Part shown: in pieces, positions 41,760-50,132 of the stretch
How positions within the stretch are numbered: the first letter of the stretch is position 1
How the letters are laid out: every line of letters starts with the position of its first letter
Assembly (NCBI RefSeq): GCF_000378245.1
Contig: NZ_KB899502.1
Coordinates: forward strand, 62,001 to 126,000
Origin: Aromatoleum toluclasticum ATCC 700605
GTDB taxonomy: Bacteria > Pseudomonadota > Gammaproteobacteria > Burkholderiales > Rhodocyclaceae
Length of the DNA stretch: 64,000 bases
Direction of reading: 5' to 3'
Notes under the pieces: generated by a model
Databases searched by the model: none
Told to the model about the DNA's origin: nothing
The model's input: only the letters and a program-made list of their open reading frames with translations
Program-made: the position numbers and the translations under genes

Positions 41760-43142
41760 ATGAGCGACACGATCAAGGCATTGAGCGAACGGGTGCGGGG
41801 TCGCATCATCACCCCCGCGGATTCCGGCTACGACGACGCTCGCGCCGTCTACAACGCGATGCACGACCGTAGACCGCGTGCCGTCGTCCAGTGCGCGGAT
41901 GCGGCTGACGTGATGGCCGTGGTCGCCGCGGCGCGCGACGCCGGCCTCGACCTCGCGGTTCGGGGTGGGGGGCACAGCGTTCCCGGCCTCGGCACGGTCG
42001 ATGGCGGGCTGGTCATCGACCTGTCGACATTGAAATACGTGCGGGTCGACCCGGTCAGGAAGGTCGTGCGGGTCGGGGGCGGCGCGACCTGGGGTGACGT
42101 CGACCATGCGACCTACCCCTTCGGCCTCGCAGCGCCCGGCGGGGTCGTCTCGACGACCGGGGTCGGCGGCCTGACGCTGGGCGGCGGCATCGGCTACCTG
42201 ACCCGCGGCTGCGGTCTGTCGATCGACAACCTGCTGTCGGCCGACGTTGTGCTTGCCGACGGCCGGCAGGTCACCGCGAGCGATTACCAGAACGAGGATC
42301 TGTTCTGGGCCCTGCGCGGCGGCGGCGGCAACTTCGGCGTCGTCACGAGCTTCGAGTTCCAGCTCCACGAGGTCGGCGACGTCGTCGGCGGCCCCTTGTT
42401 CTACGACTTCGACGATGCCGCGGCGGTCCTGCAGTGCTACCGCGAATTCATCGCGGATGCGCCCGAGCGGCTCGGATGCTTCTTCGCCTGGCAGATCGCC
42501 CCGCCGCTGCCGTTCATCCCGGCCGAGCGGGTCGGGGACCTCTTCTGCGTGCTGGTCACGTGCTGGAACGGTCCGCACGAGGAGGCCGCGCGAGTGCTCC
42601 GGCCGCTGCGCGACGCGGCCGAGGTGAAGGCCGAGCAGGTCGGCCTCCTGCCGTTCCCGGCGCTGCAGAGCGCCTTCGACGGCCTGGTGCCGAAGGGCAT
42701 GCGGCATTACTGGAAGGCGGACTTCATCACCGAGCTCACCGACGCGGCGCTCGCGGCCCACATCGAGCACGGCAGGAAGACGCCGACCATCAGCTCGAGC
42801 ATGCATCTGCATCCGATCAACGGCGCGGCGCAGCGGGTCGGCGCCGACGAGACGGCCTTCGGCCACCGCGACAAGCGCTTTGCCCCGGTGATCGTCGGGG
42901 TGTGGTCGGACCCGGCCGACGACGCGACGAACATCGGGTGGGTGAGGGACTACTACGCCGCGATCCATCCGCACTCGGGCGGCGAAGGGGGCTACGTCAA
43001 CTTCATGTCCGGCGACGACGATCAGCGCGCGCCCGCGAACTACGGCGCCAACTACGCGCGGCTCGCGGCCGTGAAGGCGACCTACGACCCGGACAACGTC
43101 TTCCACATCAACCAGAACATCGTTCCGGCGAAGGGTGGCTGA
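41760..43142 (+). CDS. FAD-linked oxidase of the BBE (berberine-bridge) family
   Basis: 460 residues, RBS GGAGCAAAGGAG. PCMH-type FAD domain with LAVRGGGHSVPGLGTVDGG, in which His72 is the usual covalent FAD attachment; the second covalent position (a Cys in bicovalent members) is not present in GGVVSTTGVGGLTLGGGIGY. C-terminal BBE motif NYGANYARLAAVKATYDPDN with NVFHINQNI. These enzymes oxidise alcohols, sugars or alkaloid-like substrates with O2 or another acceptor. Substrate unknown. No signal peptide. It is 70 nt downstream of the BTAD regulator and 36 nt before the DUF1326 gene. Confidence 0.85.
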   Translation: MSDTIKALSERVRGRIITPADSGYDDARAVYNAMHDRRPRAVVQCADAADVMAVVAAARDAGLDLAVRGGGHSVPGLGTVDGGLVIDLSTLKYVRVDPVRKVVRVGGGATWGDVDHATYPFGLAAPGGVVSTTGVGGLTLGGGIGYLTRGCGLSIDNLLSADVVLADGRQVTASDYQNEDLFWALRGGGGNFGVVTSFEFQLHEVGDVVGGPLFYDFDDAAAVLQCYREFIADAPERLGCFFAWQIAPPLPFIPAERVGDLFCVLVTCWNGPHEEAARVLRPLRDAAEVKAEQVGLLPFPALQSAFDGLVPKGMRHYWKADFITELTDAALAAHIEHGRKTPTISSSMHLHPINGAAQRVGADETAFGHRDKRFAPVIVGVWSDPADDATNIGWVRDYYAAIHPHSGGEGGYVNFMSGDDDQRAPANYGANYARLAAVKATYDPDNVFHINQNIVPAKGG

Positions 43143-43178
43143 GCATCCCGGCTTTCATGCCGCGAGGAGGATTGACAA

Positions 43179-43856
43179 ATGAGCGACTCGAGGGACGAAT
43201 GGCTCTTCAAGAGCGAAACCTATGACAATTGCAACTGCAACGTGAACTGCGGCTGCCAGTTCAACCTGCCGAGCACGCACGGATATTGCCAGTCGGCCTT
43301 CATCGGCAGGATCGTCGAAGGCCATTTCAACGGCACGCCGCTTGCGGGGCTCACTTGGGCGGCGCTGTACAAGTGGCCAGGCGAGATCAAGGACGGCAAC
43401 GGAAAACGTCAGATCGTCATCGACGAACGTGCGGACGAAGCGCAACGCGCGGCCCTCGAAACGATCATCTCGGGCGCGGCGTGCGCGCCGCTGAGCAATC
43501 TTTTCGCGGTCTTTGCGACCACCTGCGCGCAATCCTGCAGGACCCTTTTCCTGCCGATTCATCTCGAAGCCAACCCGGAGCTCAGGACCGCGAGAGTCGA
43601 CATACCCGGCATCATGAAGAGCCGCGGCAGGGCGATGATCAACGAATTCAACGGCGAACCGTTCCACATCGCGCTGGCGCGCCCCAGGGGCAGCTTCGAG
43701 TTCACCTACGCGGAGATCGGGCTGGGCACCACCACGGTGACGGGCGACATGGAGATGGCGTACGGAGATTCATGGGCGCATTGGTGCGTTCACCACTTCA
43801 ACCAGGACGGCATGGTCCGCGAAAGATCGAGGCTCACGGCATGGCTCGACGCGTGA
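43179..43856 (+). CDS. DUF1326 protein
   Basis: 225 residues, RBS GAGGAGG. N-terminal cysteine-rich segment ETYDNCNCNVNCGCQFNLP, the hallmark of DUF1326, then LTWAALYKWPGEIKDGNGK and CAQSCRTLFLPIHLEAN; no signal peptide. Function in the family is unknown; the clustered Cys residues suggest metal binding. DUF1326 genes commonly neighbour DUF2182 membrane-protein genes, as here 64 nt downstream, so the two probably work together. Confidence 0.85.
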   Translation: MSDSRDEWLFKSETYDNCNCNVNCGCQFNLPSTHGYCQSAFIGRIVEGHFNGTPLAGLTWAALYKWPGEIKDGNGKRQIVIDERADEAQRAALETIISGAACAPLSNLFAVFATTCAQSCRTLFLPIHLEANPELRTARVDIPGIMKSRGRAMINEFNGEPFHIALARPRGSFEFTYAEIGLGTTTVTGDMEMAYGDSWAHWCVHHFNQDGMVRERSRLTAWLDA

Positions 43857-43920
43857 GCGGCACGAGCTGGAGCGGCAGGGAACCGTCCCGGATCCGGCGA
43901 ACATGATCGGAGGAAGAACG

Positions 43921-44694
43921 ATGACGCGACCTCCTGACACCGCCTTCGAGGCGGCGCTCAGGCGCGATCGCCTGGCCGTCCTGGCCGCGCTTGCCGCGGC
44001 GATCGCGCTGGCGTGGGCGTATCTGTTCGCGGGCGCCGGCACGGGCATGTCGGCGTCCGGGATGAGCCACGCGGCGTGGACGCCCGGCTATGCGGTGCTG
44101 ATGTGCTTCATGTGGTGGGTCATGATGATCGCGATGATGCTGCCGGGCGCGGCGCCGGTGATCCTGCTGTTCGCGACGCTCAGTCGCCAGCCGCGCGACG
44201 CGGGCCATCCCCGCGTCGCGACCAGCCTTTTCGCGCTCGGCTATCTCGCCGCCTGGGCGGGCTTCAGTCTGGTCGCGGTCGCCCTGCAGTGGGGGTTGGA
44301 GCGCACCGCCATTCTCTCGCCGATGGCCGGCGCCACCGACGCAGTCCCGGCCGCGTTCCTGCTGTTCGCCGCCGGCGCCTACCAGCTCACCCCGTTCAAG
44401 CACAGCTGCCTTCGCCACTGCCGGACGCCGCTGGCGTTCCTGGCCTGCCATTGGCGGCCGGGCGTTCGCGGCGCGCTGCGCATGGGGTTCGCGCATGGGG
44501 CGGTCTGCGTCGGTTGCTGCTGGATCCTGATGGGGCTGATGTTCGTCGCCGGTCTGATGAACCTTTACTGGATCGCGGGACTCGCGCTGCTCGTGCTATG
44601 CGAGAAGACCGTCCCCGTGGGGCACTGGCTCGGTTACGCGAGCGGCGTCGCGCTGCTCGTCTGGGGGGGCGGGACGCTCGCGGGCATTTTTTAG
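43921..44694 (+). CDS. DUF2182 integral membrane protein
   Basis: 257 residues from ATG 43921 (GGAGGAAG 4 nt upstream; an ATG 18 nt earlier lacks it). About six transmembrane helices: LAVLAALAAAIALAWAYLFA, VLMCFMWWVMMIAMMLPGAA, LFALGYLAAWAGFSLVAVAL, CCWILMGLMFVAGLMNLYW and a final YASGVALLVWGGGTLAGIF. The motif YQLTPFKHSCLRHCRTP with the MWWVMMIAMMLPGAAP stretch is characteristic of DUF2182, proposed to bind metal. Likely partner of the DUF1326 protein; transport or metal handling is a guess. Confidence 0.85.
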   Translation: MTRPPDTAFEAALRRDRLAVLAALAAAIALAWAYLFAGAGTGMSASGMSHAAWTPGYAVLMCFMWWVMMIAMMLPGAAPVILLFATLSRQPRDAGHPRVATSLFALGYLAAWAGFSLVAVALQWGLERTAILSPMAGATDAVPAAFLLFAAGAYQLTPFKHSCLRHCRTPLAFLACHWRPGVRGALRMGFAHGAVCVGCCWILMGLMFVAGLMNLYWIAGLALLVLCEKTVPVGHWLGYASGVALLVWGGGTLAGIF

Positions 44695-44907
44695 GTTCTT
44701 CGCGCGATCAGGGGAAAGTAGAGGTTGACGGGTCGGAGGTTGGTAGATTGGCAGTCGCCAAACAAACGCCTCGGCCTGCGCAATTTCGATCGCGCCGGAA
44801 GCGCTGCCCGTGCGGCTGAAGAACGGGACGGCGCAGCTCGTCAAACCCGACCGCCCGATCTTCGAACGCGCCATCCACGGCGCCATCAGGTTCCTGGACT
44901 TGCGGGC

Positions 44908-46614
44908 CTAAGCGTCGGACGTGGCGAGGGGCCCGCCGTAGGCCCTCTTGAGCTCCGCCTTCAGCAGCTTGCCGGCCGGATTGCGCGGCAGGGCGTCGCT
45001 GCGCACATGCACGACCACCGGCACCTTGTAGGCCGCGAGCCGCGCGGCGACATGTGCGCGCAGCGCCTCGGAGCTGATCGTGCCGGGTGCATCCACGACG
45101 ACGGCGGCGACCACCGCCTCGCCGGAATTCTCGTCCGGCACCGCGAACACGGCCGCCTCGATCACCGACGGATGCTCCAGCAGGCACGACTCGACTTCCG
45201 CCGCAGCGATCTTTTCGCCGCTGCGGTTGATCACGTCCTTGATGCGGTCGACGACGAACAGGAAGCCCTCATCGTCGAGATAGCCGACGTCGCCGGTGTG
45301 GAACCAGCCATCGATCAGTGCGGCGCCGGTCTCCTCGGGATTGCGCCAGTAGCCCTGCATCACCGTGACGCCGCGTAGCCAGATCTCGCCCGCCTCCCCG
45401 GGGGGCAGGGGCTTGCCGTCCGGGTCGGCGATGCGCACGTCGATGATGGGCGAGGTGATGCCTGAGCTGCGCGGTTTGTATTTGAAGAGCTCCCCGGAGC
45501 CGGCGGCGCCCACGCCGTTGGTCTCCGTGAGTCCGAAGCCGATGCCGGACAATCCGTTCGGGCGGGCGGCGAACACGCTGCGGATCAGCGGCTGCGGCAG
45601 GCCGGCGCCACCGAAGCCGAGGCCGCCAAGGCTGCCTGTGATCGCGGGGTCGTCGAAGCCGGGGGCCGCCATGAGTTGTGCGACCATCGACGGCGCGCCG
45701 TTGAATTGCGTGATCTTCTCGTCGCGGATCAGGTCCAGCGCCTGCGCGGGATCCCAGCGGTGCATGAAAACCAGGCGGCGGCCGTTGCGCAAGGCCGACA
45801 GGAACTGCGCGTGCAGGCCGCTGACGTGGAAGAGCGGCACCGCGGTGAGGGTCGTCGGTGCGAGGCCGCTTTGCATGAGGGCCGCGACGGCCTGCGGCGA
45901 TGTCATCGCGGAGATCGCGCCGATGAAGTCGATGTTGAACAGGGCCTGGCACACGGCGCGTTGCGAGGACAGCACGCCCTTCGCCTGGCTCGTCGCGCCG
46001 GAGGTGAAGAGGATCAGCGCCGGATCGTCCGGGCCGAGCGCGGGCCGCTGGAGTGCTTCGGGCGACCGTGACGCAATCGCTTCATAGGACAGCACGCCCG
46101 CGGGCGCCTGCCCGCCGACGAGCACGATCCGGCAACCGGGTACGCCCGTGGCGCCTTCGATGCGTTCGAGACGCTCCGCATCGCAGACCAGCACCGCAGG
46201 CTCTACGTCGGCAAGGGCCGTGCGCAACTCGCCGCGCAAGCCGAAGCTGTTGAGCGGCGCCGGAACGGCGCCGAGCAGCGCCGCGGCGGCAAAGGCCACG
46301 GCCCACTCGGGCCGGTTGCGCATCGCGATCGCCACACGGTCGCCGCGCCCCACGCCGTGCTGCTGCAGCGCGGAAGCGACGGCGTCGACTTCGGCGAAGA
46401 AGCGCGTGAATGCCCAGCGCTCACCCTGATAGATGACAAAGACCTTGTCGCCATGGGCGCGGCCAGCGTCGATCAGGGCCGGCAAGCTCGGAAACGCGTT
46501 CCGGTAGATCTTCACCGGACGTCCTCCGACTTCGCATTCGGTCAGCTCGAACGGCGCACCCGGCGCCAGCAGTTGTGCGCGGGCAGCGGCCAGCGCGTCG
46601 ATGATGTTCGTCAT
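44908..46614 (-). CDS. Class I acyl-CoA ligase
   Basis: 568 residues from ATG 46614, with GGAGGGA 5 nt upstream. Adenylate-forming enzyme: ALILFTSGATSQAKGVLSSQ (A3 loop), GIGFGLTETNGVG (A5), WFHTGDVGYLDDEGFLFVVD (A7) and the final catalytic Lys in LPRNPAGKLLKAEL. The A3 loop has Ala for the second Thr. In steroid degraders a ligase of this branch activates either HIP (FadD3-like) or a side-chain acid; which one cannot be decided. It follows the MBL-fold gene on the same strand after 72 nt, so both may be driven from the kshA divergent promoter region. Confidence 0.87.
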   Translation of the reverse strand: MTNIIDALAAARAQLLAPGAPFELTECEVGGRPVKIYRNAFPSLPALIDAGRAHGDKVFVIYQGERWAFTRFFAEVDAVASALQQHGVGRGDRVAIAMRNRPEWAVAFAAAALLGAVPAPLNSFGLRGELRTALADVEPAVLVCDAERLERIEGATGVPGCRIVLVGGQAPAGVLSYEAIASRSPEALQRPALGPDDPALILFTSGATSQAKGVLSSQRAVCQALFNIDFIGAISAMTSPQAVAALMQSGLAPTTLTAVPLFHVSGLHAQFLSALRNGRRLVFMHRWDPAQALDLIRDEKITQFNGAPSMVAQLMAAPGFDDPAITGSLGGLGFGGAGLPQPLIRSVFAARPNGLSGIGFGLTETNGVGAAGSGELFKYKPRSSGITSPIIDVRIADPDGKPLPPGEAGEIWLRGVTVMQGYWRNPEETGAALIDGWFHTGDVGYLDDEGFLFVVDRIKDVINRSGEKIAAAEVESCLLEHPSVIEAAVFAVPDENSGEAVVAAVVVDAPGTISSEALRAHVAARLAAYKVPVVVHVRSDALPRNPAGKLLKAELKRAYGGPLATSDA

Positions 46615-46686
46615 TCGTCCCTCCATGGCGACGGTGCAGATCCGCCGCCGCTGTCCTTGTTCGTGCGTGTGATTCTTTCCTCGCGC

Positions 46687-47769
46687 TCAGTTCGCCGCGC
46701 TGAACCGGTAAGTCCCATCATCGTCGAGCACGCGTCGCAGTTCGCCTTCGTATCGCAACCATGACAGGTGTGCAATGGTTTCGCCGATTGCCAACATATC
46801 GTCGGCGCCGCCGAGGATGCGTGGGAACAGCCGTCCCATGGCCTCGAAAGCCGTGCAACTGCCTGAACCAGCGACGAAGTCGCGCAGGATGTCGAACTGC
46901 TGGCGGTGGTGCTCGCGCAGCTCTTGCACGCGCGCGTTGAGGCCGCGGAAGACCAGCTGGTGCGACGGCAACACGAGCGTGTCGGGGGCCAGGCGATCGA
47001 GGCGTCCGAGCGATTCGATCCACAGTTTGAGGGGATTCGCCTCCGGTTCGACGCCGGACACCAGGACGTTCGAGGTAATGCGCGGCAGGAGCTGATCCCC
47101 GGCAATCAGGATGCAGTCGGACTCGCAGTACAGGCACGCGTGCTCGGGCGAATGCCCTTCGCCGATCACGATGCGCCACGTGCGGCCGCCGATGCTCAGC
47201 TCCTCGCCCTCGCGCAGGCGTCGGAAGGCATGGGGTTGGGGCGGCATGAAGGGGTCGCGCCGTAAGGCGCCGAACATCCGGTCGATGCGCGCATCCGGCA
47301 TCCCGGCCCGCTGATAGAACTGGTGCAATGGCGCGGGTAGCGGGTCGGGCACCTGCTCATTCAGCCCACGCATGGTGAAGAACTCGCCGTGCGTCATGAA
47401 GAGCGGGATGTCGAAACGCTCCGTGAACCACGCCGCGAGTCCGGCATGGTCGTAATGGAAGTGGGTGCAGATCAGGCCTTTCAGCGGCAGGCCTTTCAGA
47501 TGGCGGGCGATGATCGTCTCCCACAGCGCCTTGGATTTGCCGGTGTTCAGGCCGGTGTCGACGGCCAGCCAGCCGTCGCCGTCCTCCAGCAGGTAGACGT
47601 TGATGTGGTCGAGCTGCATCGGCATGGGGATGCGCGCCCAGAGGATGCCGGGCGCCAGTTCGACGACTTCGCCATCAGGTGCCGGCGCGGCAAACGGATA
47701 CTCGAGCGCTCCTGCGTCCTTTCCCTGTCCGGCCGGCGCCGGTTCCGAAACAAGCCCGTGGTCTGGCAT
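46687..47769 (-). CDS. Metallo-beta-lactamase-fold hydrolase
   Basis: 360 residues. Zn-binding motif His-x-His-x-Asp-His in ICTHFHYDHAGLAAWF, a further His in IGEGHSPEHACLY, Asp in ILIAGDQLLPRI and His in VLPSHQLVFRGL complete a binuclear MBL site. Accessory helical C-terminus (RLFPRILGGADDMLAIGETI) as in glyoxalase-II-like and thioesterase-like members. Such proteins are frequent in steroid and aromatic clusters, where thioester or lactone hydrolysis is likely; substrate not readable. Divergent from kshA, with two regulatory palindromes between them. Confidence 0.82.
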   Translation of the reverse strand: MPDHGLVSEPAPAGQGKDAGALEYPFAAPAPDGEVVELAPGILWARIPMPMQLDHINVYLLEDGDGWLAVDTGLNTGKSKALWETIIARHLKGLPLKGLICTHFHYDHAGLAAWFTERFDIPLFMTHGEFFTMRGLNEQVPDPLPAPLHQFYQRAGMPDARIDRMFGALRRDPFMPPQPHAFRRLREGEELSIGGRTWRIVIGEGHSPEHACLYCESDCILIAGDQLLPRITSNVLVSGVEPEANPLKLWIESLGRLDRLAPDTLVLPSHQLVFRGLNARVQELREHHRQQFDILRDFVAGSGSCTAFEAMGRLFPRILGGADDMLAIGETIAHLSWLRYEGELRRVLDDDGTYRFSAAN

Positions 47770-47843
47770 GAATGCTCCTGTGTGCTGCGGTCGGCAATGC
47801 CCGATCGTTCCTGCAATCTAGACCGGCGCAGGGTCGCAGGAAA

Positions 47844-47861
47844 ACGTCCAAAAGGACGATG
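47844..47861. promoter_or_regulatory. GTCC-N4-GGAC palindrome, site 7
   Basis: ACGTCCAAAAGGACGATG, with a perfect GTCC-AAAA-GGAC core. Centre is about 83 nt upstream of the MBL-fold start (47769), matching the spacing of other sites, although the GATG end points towards kshA. Confidence 0.6.
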
Positions 47862-47961
47862 CTGCCTCGCTTCGCGGAACAGCCGCATGCGCTGCTTACC
47901 TTTTCTACAGGCCGGTCCGCGAATGTTTTCGCGAATGCCCATCCTGCCGGCGAATGCGCCC

Positions 47962-47981
47962 ATCGTCCAAACAGGGGATGT
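47962..47981. promoter_or_regulatory. GTCC-N4-GGAC palindrome, site 8
   Basis: CATCGTCCAAACAGGGGATG, nearly symmetric at both ends. Its centre is about 78 nt before the kshA start. Sites 7 and 8 are about 119 nt apart, one placed for each divergent gene. Confidence 0.55.
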
Positions 47982-48048
47982 CGAGCAGGTCCGTGAAATC
48001 GACAATCTGGGTGAAATTCCCCACACCCCATCAAGAGGAGAGAGCTCG

Positions 48049-49155
48049 ATGGCCACCACCAAGGATTACCGGATCGGCGAATTCACCTATCCGCGCGGCT
48101 GGTTCATGATCGCAGATGCCGAGGAACTCAACACCCACAAGCCGCTCGCCGTGCGTTTCTTCGGCAAGGACTTCGCGCTGTACCGCGGGCGCGCGACCGG
48201 CAAGATCGTTCTGCTCGACGCGTATTGCCCGCACATGAAGACCCACCTCGCCGCGCAGAACACGACGTCTTACGTCGTCATCGATGGCGGCGGCAGCAAC
48301 GTTGAAGGCGACAGCATCCGCTGCCCCTATCACGCATGGCGCTTCGGCGCGGACGGCAAGTGCGATGACATTCCCTACCATCAGGGCCCGATTCCGGCGA
48401 CCGCCTGCGTGAAGTCGTGGACCGTCGTCGAGAGCCTCGGGGCGATCTGGGTCTGGCACGACCCGGAGGGCGGGGAACCCGAGTGGGAGCATCCGACGCT
48501 GCCGCAGTGGGACGATCCGTCCTGGGTGCGCTGGACGTTCGACCATCTCGGTGTGCTCAACCAGCATCCGCAGGAAGTCATCGACAACATCTGCGACTAC
48601 GGTCATCTCAGCCCCATCCACGGGTCGACCGTCGAGCGTTACGAGAATGAGTTCCGCGGCCACACCGCGACGCAGCGCCAGTGCGGCCCGCACCGCACGC
48701 TGGTTGGAGCTGACGGCGTGAGCCCCATCCTGCATACCGACACCACCTACCACGGTCCCGGCGTGCTGATCTCGTTCCTCACCGGGCTCTTCGACTCGGT
48801 GCTGATGATCACGCACACCCCCGTCGATGACGGATCGATCAAGGTCTGGCACTCGCTGCTCGTGAAATCGCCCGGCGACAATGCCGTCGCGACCGTGCCG
48901 GACACGATTGCCGCCCGCCAGTTCCAGGAGGCCAGCCGGCTCGCCTTCATGCAGGACTTCGAGGTGTGGATGAACAAGGCGCCGTGCCTCAACGGTCTTT
49001 TCATTCCCAGCGACGGCCCCTTCATGAAGGCGCGCATCTGGTACAAGCAGTTCTATAACCCCCGCGCGAAGAAGCAGGAGTTCCTCGATCAGTGCGAGGG
49101 GCTGTACGTGCCGCGCGGTGCGACGCCCTACACGGAGCCAGCAGAAGCCGCCTGA
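48049..49155 (+). CDS. kshA: 3-Ketosteroid 9alpha-hydroxylase oxygenase component
   Basis: 368 residues, RBS AAGAGGAGAG. Rieske [2Fe-2S] ligands Cys60-x-His62 (AYCPHMKTHL) and Cys92-x2-His95 (RCPYHAWRF). Mononuclear iron site in DNICDYGHLSPIHGS: Asn180, Asp183, His186 and His191. The order, and NQHPQEVIDNICDYGHL with LLDAYCPHM, are diagnostic of KshA. It 9alpha-hydroxylates androstadienedione-like steroids, which opens ring B spontaneously to the secosteroid. Needs a reductase; KshB lies at 53407-54462. The reaction requires O2, so this branch is the aerobic 9,10-seco pathway. Palindrome sites 7 and 8 are upstream. Confidence 0.93.
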   Translation: MATTKDYRIGEFTYPRGWFMIADAEELNTHKPLAVRFFGKDFALYRGRATGKIVLLDAYCPHMKTHLAAQNTTSYVVIDGGGSNVEGDSIRCPYHAWRFGADGKCDDIPYHQGPIPATACVKSWTVVESLGAIWVWHDPEGGEPEWEHPTLPQWDDPSWVRWTFDHLGVLNQHPQEVIDNICDYGHLSPIHGSTVERYENEFRGHTATQRQCGPHRTLVGADGVSPILHTDTTYHGPGVLISFLTGLFDSVLMITHTPVDDGSIKVWHSLLVKSPGDNAVATVPDTIAARQFQEASRLAFMQDFEVWMNKAPCLNGLFIPSDGPFMKARIWYKQFYNPRAKKQEFLDQCEGLYVPRGATPYTEPAEAA

Positions 49156-49339
49156 GCGACGCCTCGCACCTTCGCGCTCAATAGCGCCCAAAAGGCGACC
49201 GCAGGGGCGTGAGCCCCTGTCCAAGTGCTTCGTCGTCACAGAGGGGGCGACGGTACCGTGGCCGCCGCGGCTAATTCGGAAGCGGAACGTAAGGCGACCG
49301 TTTGTCGCAAGTTCGATTCAGGATGTGCCGCGAGCTGGT

Positions 49340-49669
49340 TCAGGCCGCCAGGGCCGCCACTTCCTGCGCCGCCTCCTCGCGCGTATAGAAGCGCCCGTCC
49401 AGCACGAATCCCGAGACGATGCTCTCCTTCACCCGCCCGACGCGGCCCCCGGGCTCGCGCTGGACGACGACCTCCTCGGGGAGCCCCTCCAGGAGATGGA
49501 AGGGCGCTGGCCGACCGTCCGCAAATCTGGAGTCGTAGACCTCGCCCGAGGCGACGTCCTTGAACGCCGGACGGAAGCCCAGGGGCCTGTTTTCCTCGCT
49601 GCGTCCGCCCGTGTTGCGGAACTCGTGGTTTTCGCGCTGCAGCGATAAAGGACTCATGGCCGTGCTCAT
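49340..49669 (-). CDS. Conserved-looking small protein, unknown
   Basis: 109 residues from ATG 49669, whose ATGA overlaps the stop of the zinc-ribbon gene, implying coupled translation. Reads SLQRENHEFRNTGGRSEENR, then FRPAFKDVASGEVYDSRFAD, FHLLEGLPEEVVVQREPGGR and a final FYTREEAAQEVAALAA. No signal peptide, membrane segment or known motif. I do not recognise a family; lies between kshA and ycf48 and may form a two-gene unit with the zinc-ribbon protein. Confidence 0.55.
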   Translation of the reverse strand: MSTAMSPLSLQRENHEFRNTGGRSEENRPLGFRPAFKDVASGEVYDSRFADGRPAPFHLLEGLPEEVVVQREPGGRVGRVKESIVSGFVLDGRFYTREEAAQEVAALAA

Positions 49670-49947
49670 GATTGCTGCGCCCATGGCCACCACCATGGCG
49701 CCGACGCCGCGAGCGGATTCCATGGCGTGTGTGCGCTTTTTTCCGCGGCGGAGGATTGCCTGGGTGCCAGGTCCGCGAGCTGGAGATTTGCAGCGATCAT
49801 GTCGCAGTGCCGGCAGTGCAGGCTGCCAGAGGTCGTGACGGTCCACGCGCTCTCGCCGCATACACCGCAGGACCAGATTTCCCTATCCGCTTCCGCGCTA
49901 TGGGAATGACGCCTGCGGTACTCGTCGATCCGAATCACCTTGTCCAT
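49666..49947 (-). CDS. Small zinc-ribbon protein
   Basis: 93 residues from ATG 49947, preceded by GGAGGCGACG. N-terminus DKVIRIDEYRRRHSH, then WSCGVCGESAWTV and SGSLHCRHCDMIAANLQ: two CxxC pairs 16 residues apart form a zinc ribbon like that of small regulatory or RNA-associated proteins. The tail (NPLAASAPWWWPWAQQS) is tryptophan-rich. Palindrome site 9 is centred 80 nt upstream, tying it to the steroid regulon. Function unknown. Confidence 0.6.
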   Translation of the reverse strand: MDKVIRIDEYRRRHSHSAEADREIWSCGVCGESAWTVTTSGSLHCRHCDMIAANLQLADLAPRQSSAAEKSAHTPWNPLAASAPWWWPWAQQS

Positions 49948-50018
49948 CGTCGCCTCCGCTCCGGTATGGCCGGAATTCACCTGACGGTACCGATTCTGTC
50001 GGGGCGCGGAGGGCGGCG

Positions 50019-50036
50019 CATCGTCCCTTTCGAATA
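50019..50036 (-). promoter_or_regulatory. GTCC-N4-GGAC palindrome, site 9
   Basis: Minus strand reads TATTCGAAAGGGACGATG: conserved right half. Centre is 80 nt upstream of the zinc-ribbon gene start. Overlaps site 10 by two bases. Confidence 0.5.
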
Positions 50037-50051
50037 GTCCGAGCGGACGAG
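50035..50051 (+). promoter_or_regulatory. GTCC-N4-GGAC palindrome, site 10
   Basis: TAGTCCGAGCGGACGAG, a perfect GTCC/GGAC core directly joined to site 9, giving tandem sites. No rightward gene follows, so it probably supports the leftward zinc-ribbon promoter. Confidence 0.5.
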
Positions 50052-50132
50052 CGGGATGGTCGCGCGGGGTGACGAAAACGACTTGCCGGCATCGCCCGGG
50101 AAGGCGATGCCGGCTTTCGCTGCCGCATTTGC

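Noticed and set aside
44760-44911. Plus-strand tail reading LPVRLKNGTAQLVKPDRPIF before the acyl-CoA ligase end
   Set aside because: Looks faintly protein-like and could be a gene remnant, but has no start codon and is under 50 codons, and I cannot match it to a family.
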